Positions 11,225-22,903 of a DNA stretch of 64,000 nt are shown here, piece by piece. The stretch is from contig CM062817.1 of NCBI GenBank assembly GCA_031772625.1, positions 953,043,705 to 953,107,704 of the forward strand. Reading direction: 5' to 3'. The stretch is from Pinus tabuliformis. Taxonomy: Eukaryota > Streptophyta > Pinopsida > Pinales > Pinaceae. The stretch's first letter is position 1. Every line of letters starts with the position of its first letter. The notes beneath the pieces were generated by a model that worked only from the letters and a program-made list of their open reading frames with translations, was not told where the DNA came from and made no database searches. The translations under genes and the position numbers were made by a program.

Positions 11225-12313
11225 TTGCATGTTTGTATGCTAACAAGGAACAAGGTCCAAAGAGGCGAAGGGAAACTAAATTCTTTCAATCTCGAAGCGA
11301 GGTGTGCACATCAAAGGAGAAACATGGTAGATGAAGGGGCTCGTCTTGAAGAGGAGCGCGATTTCCGCAAAACCTTCTATTCAATGGTAGAGAATGTCGA
11401 TCAATTGCTTTCAAGGCTGGAGAAAGCAAAAGAGAGAAAACTAGAAGAACAAGGTTCAGCGCATGGAAATGGTGGAGAAGAAGCCCCTCCTTCTCCTTCC
11501 ACGAGTAAAAGTTCTTCTTCCTCTCATCACCATAATTGTAGAAATTCAAGGGATGCATCTAAGAAACCTTTCTTTAAATTAGATTTAAAATTTGATCTTC
11601 CCATGTTTAACGGTGAAAGTAATGCAGAAAATCTTAATAAGTAGATTAGGTAGATTGAAATCTATTGCAGGATTTAGAAAATCGATGAGGACGAGGCAAA
11701 GATTCAGCTGGCCTCTCTTCGGCTGAGTAGCACCGCTCTCCTTTGGTGGGAGAACAAATTGTGAAGCAGTAAGAGTGTGGGTAATCTTCTTTCCTCATGG
11801 CCTAGTTTCATTTATACATTAAAGGAACAATTCTATCCCTTGGGTTACAAACGAAAATCCTTAATGGATTGGCAATACTTAAGGCAAGGCAGAGGTCAGG
11901 ACGTTCAAAGCTTTATAAAGGAATTTAGAAAACAGGCACTTAATTTGGACATTGCACTTGACTCACCTGAAGTAGTAACTAAGTATATTAGGTCATTACA
12001 TAGTTACCTTAGACATTCATTATTATTATTTGAACCAACTACTATTGACTCTGCGAGTGTGAAGGTAATTCATCTTGAGAACAAGGGAAAAAATGAAAGA
12101 GATGATCATTTCAAGGAACCACCTTTCAAACCTCCAAATGGCAATCCCAAAGAGAAAGGAAAAGGAAAGGAGAAGAGGATGGCATCAACCAAGAAAGATG
12201 AAGGAGAAAGGCTTTATTACAATCACTGCAAAAAGGAAGGTCATGACAACAATGATTGTTGGAAACAGTACTCAGAAAAGAGACCAAAGAAGTATGGAGG
12301 AAAAGGCAAGTAG
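11225..12313 (+). pseudogene. TE5 gag
   Basis: The N-terminal part (to 11644) has a charged helical stretch, then a Ser/His-rich linker (SKSSSSSHHH) and the capsid entry FDLPMFNGESNAENLNK. Three TAG stops around 11642-11680 sit where Trp codons would fit. The capsid core resumes at about 11690 (LASLRLSSTALLWWENK, FIYTLKEQFYPLGY, QGRGQDVQSFIKEFRKQALNL). A Lys-rich tail and the knuckle YYNHCKKEGHDNNDCWKQ follow, with the first Cys replaced. It is a structural particle protein, broken. Confidence 0.75.
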
Positions 12314-12319
12314 AAGACA

Positions 12320-12973
12320 GTGGCAACTGTGCAGCAAGACCTTGGATCCGATTCCGGAGATGAAGCATTGATCACAACAGCAGGAACAAAAGGTACTCTT
12401 ACACCTCATGTTAATTCTGAATCACATGAAGGTACTAGTTCAATAGATGAGTCTCTTCCTAATGAACAAAAGAGAATTGAGTTATTTCATATTAGAGTTG
12501 TCATAAATCATATAAAAGTGGAAACTATGTTTGATACTGGATCCCAGGCAAGCTTAATTTCATAGTCCTTGGTAAAGGAGCTAGGCTTGGAAACCAAACC
12601 ACATCCAAAACCTTACCCACTTGGATGGATGCATGATAAAGCAAAACTGAATGTAACTAAGCAGTGTAAGGTTAAATTTGTGATCGCTTCTAAGTTAGTG
12701 GATGAGGTAAAACTCGATGTGATACCATTGGACATTTGTGGCATGGTTTTAGGGAGTCCATATCTATATGATAGAAAGGCAATCTTCTTCTGTCATGAAA
12801 ACAAATACCAAATCACAAAAGATGGGGTAGAGTATATTGTAAGGGCTCATCAAGCTAAAATCAATGCTAGCCTTTCAAGTGCAAGACAAATGAAGATGTT
12901 GGTGAATTCCAGTAAGGGTTTCATGCTTATGATTGTAAGGGGAAAAGATGCAGAATTATCCGATGCTTTCTAG
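12320..12973 (+). pseudogene. TE5 protease
   Basis: METMFDTGSQASLIS-type wording (TMFDTGSQASLIS at about 12525-12563) is the retropepsin active site with an intact D-T-G. A TAG then replaces one residue and the domain continues VKELGLETKPHPKPYPLGW, IPLDICGMVLGSPYLYDRKAIF, the usual second half including the [VL]LG.P[WY]L motif. It is broken only by stops. Confidence 0.75.
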
Positions 12974-13120
12974 GGTTGTGATCATGTGCATAAAAAGCAA
13001 TTATGTGAATTAATTTCTAACTATGATGAGATGTTTCAGGGACCAAGAGGATTACCTTCGAAGAGGGAAATCCAACATGAGATCCCTTTGTAGCATGAAG
13101 CTCCTTTATCAAATATTGGC

Positions 13121-14485
13121 ATGTACATGATGTCAACCATTGAGATGGAGGAGATCAAAAAGCAGGTGCAGGAACTATTGAACCAAGGGGTCATCAGACT
13201 GAGTACTTCTCCATGCGGCTCACTGATTGTCTTAGTGCCAAAGAAAGATGGCACATGGAGGATGTGCATGGATTATCGAGCACTAAACAAAATCACGGTG
13301 AAAAATCGTTACCCTCTTCCCCGCATTGATGACTTATTAGATCAGTTAAAGAATGCTATCTATTTCACCAAATTGGATTTGCGTAGTGGTTATCACCACG
13401 TTCAAATTGAAGAGCAAGATGTGTGGAAAACCACCTTCAAGGCCAAACAGGGGTTGTTCGAATGGATGGTGATGCCATTTGGACTTTGCAATGCTCCAGC
13501 CACTTTCATGAGGGTCATGAATGATCTCTTTAGGCCTTTCATTGATGAATTTGTTCTTTTATATCTAGATGATATCCTTGTCTTTAGTAAAATTTGGAAT
13601 GAACATGTATGTCATGTGAAGAAAGTGTTTGATGTATTGAAAAACGAAAAACTCTATGTAAAATTGTCAAAGTGTGAGTTTGGGAAAACCTCTTTGGTTT
13701 ACCTAGGTCATATTGTTGGTCATGGTCAGCTAAAAATTGATCCTTCTAAAGCTGAGGAAATTGTAAATTGGCCTAAACCTCCTGGTGTAACCGAGTTTCG
13801 TAGCTTTTTGGGTGTAGTACAATATTGGAGGAGATTTATTGCCAATTTCTCTATTATTGCAGCACCTTTACACACATTGACAAGTGTAAAGAAAGTCTTT
13901 CAATGGGGAGGAAAGCAGCAGAAGTCCTTCGAAACATTGAAAGAAAAGATCAGCACTGCACCAGTCTTGGCCTTACCAGATCTCCAACAGCCATTCGAGA
14001 TTGAGACAAATGCCAGCGGATATGCCATGGGAGCTGCACTGATGCAGCAAAGGAAGCCAATATGTTACCATTCCGAGAAGTTCTCTCACGCTGTGATAAA
14101 CTATCCCACTTATGACAAGGAATTATATGCCTTGGTCCAAAGTGTGAAAAAGTGGAAACACTACCGGATCGGAAAGGAGACCATCATCCATATAGACCAT
14201 CAGCCCCTGCAGTGTCTTCAGTCACAAACCAAGTTGCAACAATCTCATCATTTCAGGTGGATGGGTTTTCTGCAGCAGTTTCATTTGGTAATTAAGTATA
14301 AGAAGGGCACTAGCAACAAAGTGGCCAATATGCTATCCCACCCTCCTATTTCTGCTTCTGTTATTTTTCATAATGCTTTTTTATCTTTTGAAAGTTATGC
14401 TGAAAAATATGCTAACGATGATGACTTTAAGGAGATTTATGCAAAAATAACCCATGTTTCACAGGTGGACAACTATCACTTGTAG
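13121..14485 (+). CDS. TE5 RT-RNase H open segment
   Basis: A 454-codon uninterrupted stretch of the pol polyprotein. RT is at residues 1-200: QVQELLNQGVIRLSTSPCGS, VPKKDGTWRMCMDYRALN, FTKLDLRSGYHHVQI, MPFGLCNAPATF, and the intact catalytic LLYLDDILVFS. The connection/thumb is at about 200-270 (YLGHIVGHGQL, FRSFLGVVQYWRRFI). RNase H is at about 280-410 (FEIETNASGYAMGAALMQQ, KELYALVQSVKKWKHY, IHIDHQPLQ, HFRWMGFLQQF). The first RNase H Asp appears as Asn in ETNASG. The protein would begin upstream in the gag-protease frame; the ATG at 13121 is internal. It is still a non-autonomous relic because gag and integrase are broken. Confidence 0.85.
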   Translation: MYMMSTIEMEEIKKQVQELLNQGVIRLSTSPCGSLIVLVPKKDGTWRMCMDYRALNKITVKNRYPLPRIDDLLDQLKNAIYFTKLDLRSGYHHVQIEEQDVWKTTFKAKQGLFEWMVMPFGLCNAPATFMRVMNDLFRPFIDEFVLLYLDDILVFSKIWNEHVCHVKKVFDVLKNEKLYVKLSKCEFGKTSLVYLGHIVGHGQLKIDPSKAEEIVNWPKPPGVTEFRSFLGVVQYWRRFIANFSIIAAPLHTLTSVKKVFQWGGKQQKSFETLKEKISTAPVLALPDLQQPFEIETNASGYAMGAALMQQRKPICYHSEKFSHAVINYPTYDKELYALVQSVKKWKHYRIGKETIIHIDHQPLQCLQSQTKLQQSHHFRWMGFLQQFHLVIKYKKGTSNKVANMLSHPPISASVIFHNAFLSFESYAEKYANDDDFKEIYAKITHVSQVDNYHL

Positions 14486-14494
14486 GGGAAACTA

Positions 14495-15330
14495 TTGTAT
14501 CACCTTGGAAATTTATGCATACCCACAGGAGAAAGGGTCCATGTAATCCGGGAGGCCCACACCTCCCTTGTGTATGGTCATTTTGGTATTGAAAAAACTT
14601 TGTGTCATGTACAAAGATTTTGTTTTTGGCCTCATATGAAGAACATTGTGGCTCGCCATGTAAAGGGTTGTGTGATGTGTTCTGTTTCAAAGCCCTCTAA
14701 TAGAAAACTCGAGCTCTACACACCACTTCCTATTCCGAGTCGTCCATGGAAAAGTATGTCGATGGATTTTGTAGGAGGTTTGCCTTTGTCTAGAAGAAGT
14801 CACGACTAGTTGTATGTCGTCGTTGACCATTTTAGTAAGATGTGTATTTTAATGCCTTGTAAAGAGTAGATCACTATAAAGCAGACTGCTCATCTTTTCT
14901 TTCAGCATGTTTGGGTCCATTTTGTGTTGACCACATCGATTGTGTCAAATCAGGACCCTCTCTTTCTTGGAGAGTTTTGGACCAGCTTGTGGAAGATGAT
15001 GGACACCAAGTTGAAAGAAGCACAGCATTCCATCCTCAGACTCATGGATAGACAGAGGTTTTCAACTACACCATGGTACACTTGTTACGAGGCTATTGTG
15101 GAAAACATCCTAAGTTGTGGGATGATCATCTTCCATATGTGCAACATTCCTACAACCGAGCAGTGCACTCATCTACACATCGTTCACCATTTGAGACATG
15201 TTTTGGCTACCTACCAAAAGACAATTTTGATATGGTCTTTGGAAGGGAAGATGACTCCAGTGGACATGATGATAGGGACAAAGAAAAGAATTTCATTCAG
15301 CGGATCCAGTTAATTCACCAAGCAGTATAG
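14495..15330 (+). pseudogene. TE5 integrase
   Basis: The HHCC zinc domain (HTSLVYGHFGIEKTL...CVMCSVSKPS) and the first catalytic Asp (SMSMDFVGGLP) are intact up to a TAG at 14807-14809. The core then continues VVVDHFSKMCILMPC with stops. The second Asp region reads SNQDPLFLGEFW. A frameshift near 15060 moves the C-terminal half into the frame at 15073 (KHPKLWDDHLPYVQHSYNRAVHSSTHRSPFE). It is broken by three or more stops and this shift. Confidence 0.75.
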
Positions 15331-15776
15331 GAACAGTTGGAGAAAAGTCAAGCCTAGTATAAGGCTCGACATGACAAACACTGAGTCAACCATCAATTTC
15401 AAGTGGGCGACAAAGTGTGGTTCCGTATTAGTAAGGACATGGTGAAGGGAGAAGGGAAGAAGTTGCAACCAATCTAGTATGGTCCATTCACCATTTTGGA
15501 GAAGATTGGAAACAATGCCTTTCGTCTTGATTTGTTGATATATATGAAAATGTACTTCGTAGTGAATGTGGAGAACTTAAAGCTATATGGGCCACCATTG
15601 ATTATGGACACTGAAGAGGTGGGAATAGTTCCTACAGTTGATGACTTTGTACCAAAGTATCTCGATGAGTTACTTGAAGACATCATCCTTGACAGAAGAA
15701 CCAGGACTTCACGATGGGGAGATGTGGAATACCTTCGAGTTGGTTTCAAGGGGATGCACCCTAGAAAGGCAAAATG
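15331..15776 (+). pseudogene. TE5 integrase C-terminus and chromodomain-like tail
   Basis: The stretch after the integrase core reads VGDKVWFRISKDMVKGEGKKL and GPFTILEKIGNNAFRLDL, the usual SH3-like C-terminal domain. An acidic tail follows (YLDELLEDIILDRRTRTSRWGDVEYLRVGFKG), which has the basic-then-WxxxxYLV order of a decayed chromodomain. A stop follows at about 15774. Chromodomains steer such elements to chromatin. Confidence 0.6.
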
Positions 15777-15857
15777 ACCTGAAAAAGAAAGAGTGAGGGA
15801 AAAATTCCCTCACTTGCTAATTGACTGATAAATATTTTGGCGGTTCGAAAGCCCCTC

Positions 15858-15869
15858 AATGGGGAGGAT
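15858..15869 (+). other. Polypurine tract of TE5
   Basis: AATGGGGAGGAT lies immediately before the 3' LTR start TGATCC. It is the usual plus-strand priming site. Confidence 0.7.
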
Positions 15870-17078
15870 TGATCCAGCTGGATCTTCAGACACAGTGGGA
15901 TGGAAAAATCCCAAAATTCAAAGTGGTGGAAAGGTGATTAACTTGACATCATATCGAAGTTCTCGTCACCCTGATTCCAACAGTGCAAATGGTACTCCAA
16001 TCAGAGTCCAGATGAAGGGGATAGAGGCAGTCAAAGTTGGATTGGCTTTTGATGACTCAACAAGTTTAACGAAGACACAACTTGCACTTTTCTGGCAGAT
16101 GGAATCTGGCCAACTCCGGCTAGATTTCGAGCGAAATCGTGGCCTAGTTAAAATGACTCTTTTGGTCCAAAACCGAATTTCCAAAAAAAATGCAATTTGT
16201 TTTATGTATATAAAAAAAAGGGGGTGTTAGGCCATGAACCTTGCCACCCCAACTCTATCCACATGATATAATAAGTGGAGGGGTGGGCCACCACCCCCGA
16301 CTCCTCCCACGGACTATTGAAACAACCCTTAAATGGGAGCGGAGTGGGTGGGCCGACCCTTGGGGCGCGAACCCAACCCAAAACCAACAACCCAACCCAC
16401 ACATGCAACGGCCATTAAAAATGCAGAGGCAGAGGAGGGTACAGTGGGCCGGCCGCCTAAGTCGCGCGTGACCAACCAAAAAAATTTTAATTTTTTTTTT
16501 GTAATGTTTAAAAGAAGAGGAGGCGGGGCTTGACCTCCCGACCTCCTCCCTATTAACCCGAATCATAACCAACCACACAACAATAGAATTCTTGAAAAAT
16601 ACATCAGAAACCTTTTATTTAAACTCAGTTTTCAATGCGCTCAGGGAGAGGAGGCAATGCACACAGTTCGAGGCAGAATTTTGTAAGAGGGGAAAATTTC
16701 ATTTTGTCAGAATTTGTTAAATTTTATATTGTTTCAGCACTTCTTGACGCCACAAACATAATGGTGCTGTCCATTTCTCCATCAAAGTTCTGCATTTTTC
16801 GGCCATTTTTCAGTATGGAGGTATAAAATTCCTTATTGTAACTGATGCTTGTACTCTTCTTTTTCATCCTACTTAATGAATGAAGGCCTCCCCATTGATT
16901 GAGTAGGGCCCAGAGATGTAGTCTAAGTTGGATGAACTCCGTTATCAAGTCTTGTTGTCTTCTTTCATGCTTTATGTGTTTCTCCTCTTGTCTCATGTGC
17001 ACATTGAGTTTTCTCTGTTAAGCTACAATTTATGCATGTAATTCTTTAACACATCTATAAGCAAAAGATTTTGGATCA
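15870..17078 (+). repeat. 3' LTR of TE5
   Basis: It begins TGATCCAGCTGGATC and ends TTGGATCA, so its termini are inverted (TGATCC/GGATCA). It is homologous to 9966-11190 throughout, with scattered substitutions. CGCAT follows two bases after the end. Confidence 0.85.
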
Positions 17079-20000
17079 CGCGCATAGGGGTCCAAAAGTA
17101 GCCGTTGGAGTTACTATTCATGATGTGATAGCAAAATTTTCATTGAGAGGAGCGGGTAGGAACCATTAATGGTGAAAATATTTGAAGATCTACCACCAAA
17201 GACTCATTAATGATCAGAAATTGGAGGGAATGGTTGATTTGAATTCAAAACCTTCTATAAATTAAGCATGTTGGTCCATCGAACAACACTTTGCATTCTA
17301 AGAGTTGTCTAGGCACTTTGATAATGAGTCATTAATTCTGGGAGGAATTCATGTTGCACCCCTTGTTCGCAAATTGTTTTGCAGAATCCCGAGAGTTGTT
17401 CACAGAACGAAGGACTGCTACCAACCCTGCAGAGGATGTGAGTTCCAAAGTTTTCATTTCTCATGGGTCAGGCCCTGAAACCTCAAGTATGGAAGCTACA
17501 ACCCCTGTGCCTATAGTGTCGAGGTCGCCTAGACCGAAGCAATCTGCTACCAAAGAAAGATGGAAGAAGTTGATGCCGATGAGATAGTCATCGAGGAAGA
17601 CCCGAAAGGTGTGATAGAAGGAGAAGAAAGATAAACAACCAGAGAATGTGGTAGCTTTGGAGGAGGAAGAATACCAAGGTGTGGAAGAGTTGGATGTTGA
17701 GGAGGGCAAGCCTATCACATGGCTCTCGGAGTATATCCCTCCGTGGAAGGGAAAAATCAAAGTTATCAAGGACCCAGATTTTGGGAAATTCACAGTTTCA
17801 ATGCCCGTGTATCCTGAACAAGTGGAATTTGAAGGCACAACACTAGCACACATTCTAGTGTTCAAAATCGAGGATTAGGACCTCACGAACCACAAGAGTT
17901 TCCCACATTTTGTGAATAGCAAGTATATGATGAAAATATAATATGAATAGACTAGGGTTACATGGTTGGAACCCATGAAGTGGGTTAGAGGTGTTGAGCA
18001 AGCGGGGTTGTTGCACATGCTCAACGTGCTACATTTTCATAAGTTGACTATTAACATGGTGTGTGTGCGCCAGCTCCTCGTGTTGGTGTATGATGGGTGT
18101 CTATGGCTTGGGGAGCCTATCCCAATTATAGACATGTTAATTCATTGGATCACAAATCTTCCCTACAAAGGGGCAGACCCTGCCAAGGCGTTTGGAGGGA
18201 AAAGTGGAGAGAAAGAGTTAGCATAAAATATGAAGGTCGAATGTGGGCTGATTAAGAAGTCACACTAATATTCTATCCGCTCTATTCAGGACCAGGAGGT
18301 TCAGTTCACTGCCAATATTCTTGCAGGGAAAATCATGAGGAAATGCCATACAGATGAAGTTTCGGCACCAGTGGTATCATTAGCTGCCTAGTGCATGAAG
18401 GGAGTTCAATACAACTGGGCAAAGTGTCTGTGGAAGGAGTTCCTTGTGAACTGCCTTAAAGCTTAGGAAGAGAGAATGCCTTTCCACTATGTGTGGTTGT
18501 TACTGTCTATTGTTTTGGTAGCTTGGAGATTGTCGGAGGACACTCAGCTTCCCTTGGAGCTGGAAGACTTACCGAGGCAGCGAGGTTCGCTTCGTTGTGA
18601 GCAACAAAGGATCCAGAAAGGATTAAGGAATTAAATAAAGTGTTTTGGTAGAAATCACATGAGAGAATTTTTTGGTTGAAGCGTTTCGAACTAACAACTG
18701 TGGTTCATCATCAGGACCAAATGAAGAGGCAGACCATGGCAAAGGCTTAAATAGAGAGCAATGTAGAGACATAGTTTCAAGTAACAACTATATTTGAACA
18801 ATAGTGCTTAAATTATAATATTGATTTATTAATATATTAAAAACAAATATCTTTAAGTAACGGTTATATTAAATGGCTAGTTTTTGAATTTTCTGGATTC
18901 TGATGGAGATGGACCTTCACATGGTTATCAGTCAGAGGCCAAGGTTGTCCCCAACCTTGTTCGCGCAATTGACGACCAACATAGAGTTCAAGGTGGATTT
19001 CCATAATTTTTCAATCATGGTGATCAAGGACCCAAAGCACCTATGACACAAGCTTCCAAATTTGGTATCTGAGACGGATGTGCAGGAGATCATGAGGAGT
19101 CGGCCAACAGAGTAGCCTGAACCCATGGAGCTTGGTGTAGGCAGCTTTGTTGTGTAGTCGATCACTGTGCAGAAGTGTAAAGAAGGAAGCATGGGCTCTA
19201 GGTTAGAAAAATAAGAAATACACCACTAAGAAGGTTGCGATGGAAAAAGAATGCGTTGTGAAGGAACACGCTGAGAAAGAGCGCACTGCGAAAGAGAAAG
19301 CTGAGAAAGAATGCACGAAGACATAAGACATTGAATATTTGGCTTCACAGCATACAAATGAACAGGACCGATCAGAGTAGGAAGGAGGTGGGGAGAGCAG
19401 CAGAGCACTCTATTTACACTGAAGATCCACGGTAAGGAAACCACTGTTGGACTGAGAAAGAAGCATAAATCTGATAAGCAGATGTGCATTGATCTGATGG
19501 TCCTTACAGAAGGGGATCTCTATGAGATCGGTGACAAGGTTAGAGACACAACCATGAAGCTATGGAAATAGTTTGAGTAACAGTATATGTAGATGTTGGG
19601 AAGCATCCAATAGGATCTATGCGAGCTACAGTTCTAGACTGGTAGGATTTAGGCAACCGTAGGGAAAGTGAGCGGGGTGAAAGTGATCCTGGCCCAAGGA
19701 AGAAGAATCGTAGCATAATTGGAATGGAATCTGGATCTTAGAGTGATACCTTTACTAGAAGGGTATTATCACTTGGAGTCAGTGGAGGACCGCGCCGTGC
19801 TAGGTACAGTGAAGGATATGGGAGTGAACTTGGCCTCGTTGTCACCCTCCATGCACTGCATCAGGGGGTTTCAGATGAGTTAAGGATCAGAGAAAAAATT
19901 TCCCTTACAACTGTCAGCGCGTTGAGGTAAATAATGAACATACGTTTGTGGAGAAAGCTTAGGAACTAAAATAAAAGGAGTAACTACAAGCACAAAGTTA

Positions 20001-20712
20001 GAGTCTAGAGACAACAATCGAGAAGGCATGCAAATCATTTCCTGATTTAAACATCATGGAGGATGCTTCAATTATCGCAAAAGTCCGAAAATTAGCTACT
20101 GGAGTTCACACATCAAAGGAGGAGATTGGTTGTGTCACTTTTGATTTTCAGATGAAGATCTCAAAACTGCAGCTAAAGTTGTAGCCAACTACTCTGCTAG
20201 AGGTTCGGGAGCATCGCGGAGCAGCGATGATGTAGAATATGGGAATGTTGGATACCGGAGTCACAGACTATGAAACAATGTGTGATAAAGCTATGTAATT
20301 GTGGACCAACTTGTAGGAGTACCCGAAATTTCAGAGGTTGAGCACTGATGTCAAAGAGACACAGTGAAAGTATGATGAACTTTGAGAGACTGCATGCACT
20401 TTGGCGCCAGTGCAATGACTTGCGAAGTTGTAGGAAGGCAAGTAGCTGTAAGAATATATGAAAGAATTACAGAGGAAAGAGGCCCTTCTAAAGGCCAGGT
20501 TGTAGTTGTTGCTAGAGGAGGCATCCCACTTTATTCTATCACTTCAGGAAAAATTAAAAGTATTGTCATAGAATAAGAGGACAATGCACCTAGCAGTGGA
20601 AGGCCTGACAAGAGAGAAATTGGTTGAGGAAGTAAAACAAGCAGTGGTGCAGAGCGTTGTTGAGGTCACAACATTACAGTTTGATTTAGGTGGCATTTGC
20701 AGCAAGATTGAG
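17079..20712 (+). pseudogene. TE4 third ORF (post-integrase), heavily decayed
   Basis: TE4 sequence resumes after TE5. From about 17351 a plus-strand frame runs with frequent stops to about 20710. Readable parts are an acidic linker (VVALEEEEYQGVEELDVEEGK), FTVSMPVYPEQVEFEGTTLAHI, and a globular stretch (EQAGLLHMLNVLHFHKLTINM, WITNLPYKGADPAKAF, MPFHYVWLLLSIVLVAW). A long Lys/Glu-rich, probably coiled region follows (near 19240-20600). The [RW][VI]T.LP.G motif and a following F.Y...L segment recur in the third ORF of TE8 (43043 on), so the two are probably related. The function is unknown. It occupies the env-like position of Athila elements, but I see no signal peptide or membrane anchor. Confidence 0.5.
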
Positions 20713-20969
20713 GCACCAGCTGAGTGACTCGAGGGTGAGTCACCATATTTATGTTGGGCTCATGTTGGGTTAGGGTCCCTAGGGTCAGTTTTGGGGTTAG
20801 TTTAACCCAATTTTTGTAAATTTTTTTGTAAAGAATGTAAAGCCTTAGCGAAATATAGATGTAGAGCGCGCAACTAGATAAGAGTCAAAAGGTTTTTTAG
20901 CCCCTTTTTTTGCGTCGGTTTCAAAATTCTCCGATGGTCAACAGACCATGGTATTGTATGGAATAAAGT

Positions 20970-20978
20970 TATAAATAG
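20970..20978 (+). promoter_or_regulatory. TATA box of TE4 3' LTR
   Basis: TATAAATAG is at the same offset as 2598-2606 in the 5' copy. The nested solo LTR lands about 30 bases downstream, close to the expected transcription start. Confidence 0.6.
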
Positions 20979-21010
20979 TTGAGTCATAGCGAGTCTTAGG
21001 GATAACTTAG

Positions 21011-22903
21011 TGTTGGGCCATTAATATGTCATTACTATTATCACTTTTTAACTCCTATTTCTACCATTCTTTATCACGTCATTTATCATAATTTATCATA
21101 TAATTCCATTTTATAATTATTTATGCTCTTATGGACAAATATTATTTCTTCTCCTTTATTTTTAATAAATTGATGATTATGCATGTTTTTACCAGTGATG
21201 TTTTATTAATAAATTGGTTGTAACATCACTCACCATTTTAGCTTCCAAGATATTTTCTAGATTGAATATTTGATCATTAAATGTGCCAACTCAGAAATTC
21301 GCAGGAATAAGAAGTGACCATTTTGCATTGGACATTTTGGGCAAATGGAGAAGAATCTGGAAAATCCAAAACATGGGTTTTGTCTAGAATGGACCAAATT
21401 AGTTTTGTGTCAAGCAGTTTTCCCAAATTTGGTCCGTACTAAGAGAAACAGAAGGTTTTCTGAAGATGTTTTTCTCAGATTCGTTGTTTGGCCATTTTCC
21501 AAATTATCCCAGTTGCAATGCCAAATTCGACCTATTCCTGTTGAACGATTGATGGAAAGATATTACAGATATGATCTTGCTTATCAATTTGTTGGGAACA
21601 ATCCAATTTTGTAATAGAAACCATATTTTAATCATATCTGTTCTAACTTCTCTCTGCTCTCGGTGTATTTAAATGAGAACGGAAATCAGAGAAGGGGATT
21701 AAGAGGATTCATGATTCATGATGGATGATTAGAGAGAGAATTAAATGGGTCAGTAGATTAGAGATAGGATAGGATAGGATAGGAGGAAAGGGGATGGATA
21801 TATATTATTTCAAATTGTAATTCTGATTTACAGACTTGTGGTGCCAAGAGAACGTGATCATATGGTATTGTCACTCAAGTTCAATGATTAATATATAATT
21901 TGGAGGTTGTTGTTCATTCGCCTTATCTAAAGTAGCCCAATAACATTCGTAGTTGGCTAAGGGGCTAGCCTCTGGTGGATTAAGCTGCTGCTCTGTATTA
22001 TATCTTTCTGATTTCTGCAAGTGTGGTTTGTTTAATGATTAACTTCTGCAATTGAATCGCGTTGCCATTTTCTTCCATCATAAAAAGATTATTATTCATT
22101 ACAACTTAAATTGTTATGTTGTTCATTTTGGTTATAAAGCTTTGCCGTTCACTTCAGATTCTGTCATGCATTATAGGTTGCTGCTTATTTAGTATTGCTG
22201 CTCATTTCTATTAATCTCGTAGTGTTGTTCATTTCCATTTAGTATTGCTGTTCATTTAGCTTTGCGGTTCATTTCCATTTAGTGTTGTTCTTCATCTTCA
22301 ATAATTTAGTATCACTGTTCCTTTCGATTAATATTTCATTTCTGTAAGATGAGCTTTGTTGTTCAATTCACTTCCGCTAAAGTTAAGATTTGCTGTTCAG
22401 TTTTTCAATAGACTTAGTCATTGTTCTTTTCTGCAAGGATTTGATTTCATCTTTTAATTGATATTGTAGCAAGTGTGTTTTAGTAAGCATTTCCAATTGA
22501 ATTGCCATTTCTAGTTATTTGCTTTAGGGTGGATTGAAATATTAACAACTGTAAAGAACATTGACTATAGTTGTCTAAGTTCTCAGATTGGAGATCTTGC
22601 CTATGATTGATTTTCATTTGCATCAGTTTACAGGGAAGAGAGTTATCATTACCGAGTCCTCGACTGATGATTGTTTGAGTGAATGATTTAGTTCAGAACA
22701 TTTCAATTTCTTATTGTTCCAATTAGATTTTCTTTCCAACATTCATTTATCTTTGCATTTTAAAGCACTATACTGCAAAACATTACTCTTGAGCAAGTGG
22801 CCGCCTCAGACTGAGTAGACTCTTGAAATAAAAAATCGTCCCTAGGTTGACAATTAATGTGAAGATAATTAGGAGTTAAAAAGAAACCTTTTATCACTCA
22901 ACA
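21011..22903 (+). mobile_element. TE6: 1893-bp solo LTR
   Basis: It begins TGTTGGGCC and ends ATCACTCAACA, with TG...CA ends and a TGTTG/CAACA inverted terminus. It is bounded by a perfect 5-bp duplication CTTAG (21006-21010 and 22904-22908), and the host LTR sequence is continuous across it. There is no internal coding domain. AGGAT is tandemly repeated near 21764-21783, and short phrases like TTGCTGTTCATTTCCA recur through 22190-22400. Solo LTRs arise by recombination between the two LTRs of an element. The orientation is inferred from the U5-like right half and is uncertain. Confidence 0.85.

Larger units (their letters stand above)
9966..17078 (+). mobile_element. TE5: complete but decayed chromovirus inside TE4
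   Basis: A Ty3 element with both LTRs, a degenerate tRNA-Met-like primer site, gag, protease, RT, RNase H, integrase, a chromodomain-like tail and a polypurine tract, in that order. LTR ends are TGATCC...GGATCA in the 3' copy; the 5' start has decayed. CGCAT occurs immediately before it and two bases after its right end, probably the target duplication. Its pol is the best preserved in the nest, with one 454-codon open stretch covering RT and RNase H. That fits a later insertion than its host TE4. Confidence 0.8.

Noticed and set aside
9961..17085. Exact TE5 target duplication
   Set aside because: CGCAT is at both sides, but offset by two bases from the predicted right end, so I treat it as likely rather than proven.
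22190..22400. Possible tandem array in the TE6 solo LTR
   Set aside because: TTGCTGTTCATTTCCA-like phrases recur but spacing is irregular and units vary, so they do not form a clear array.
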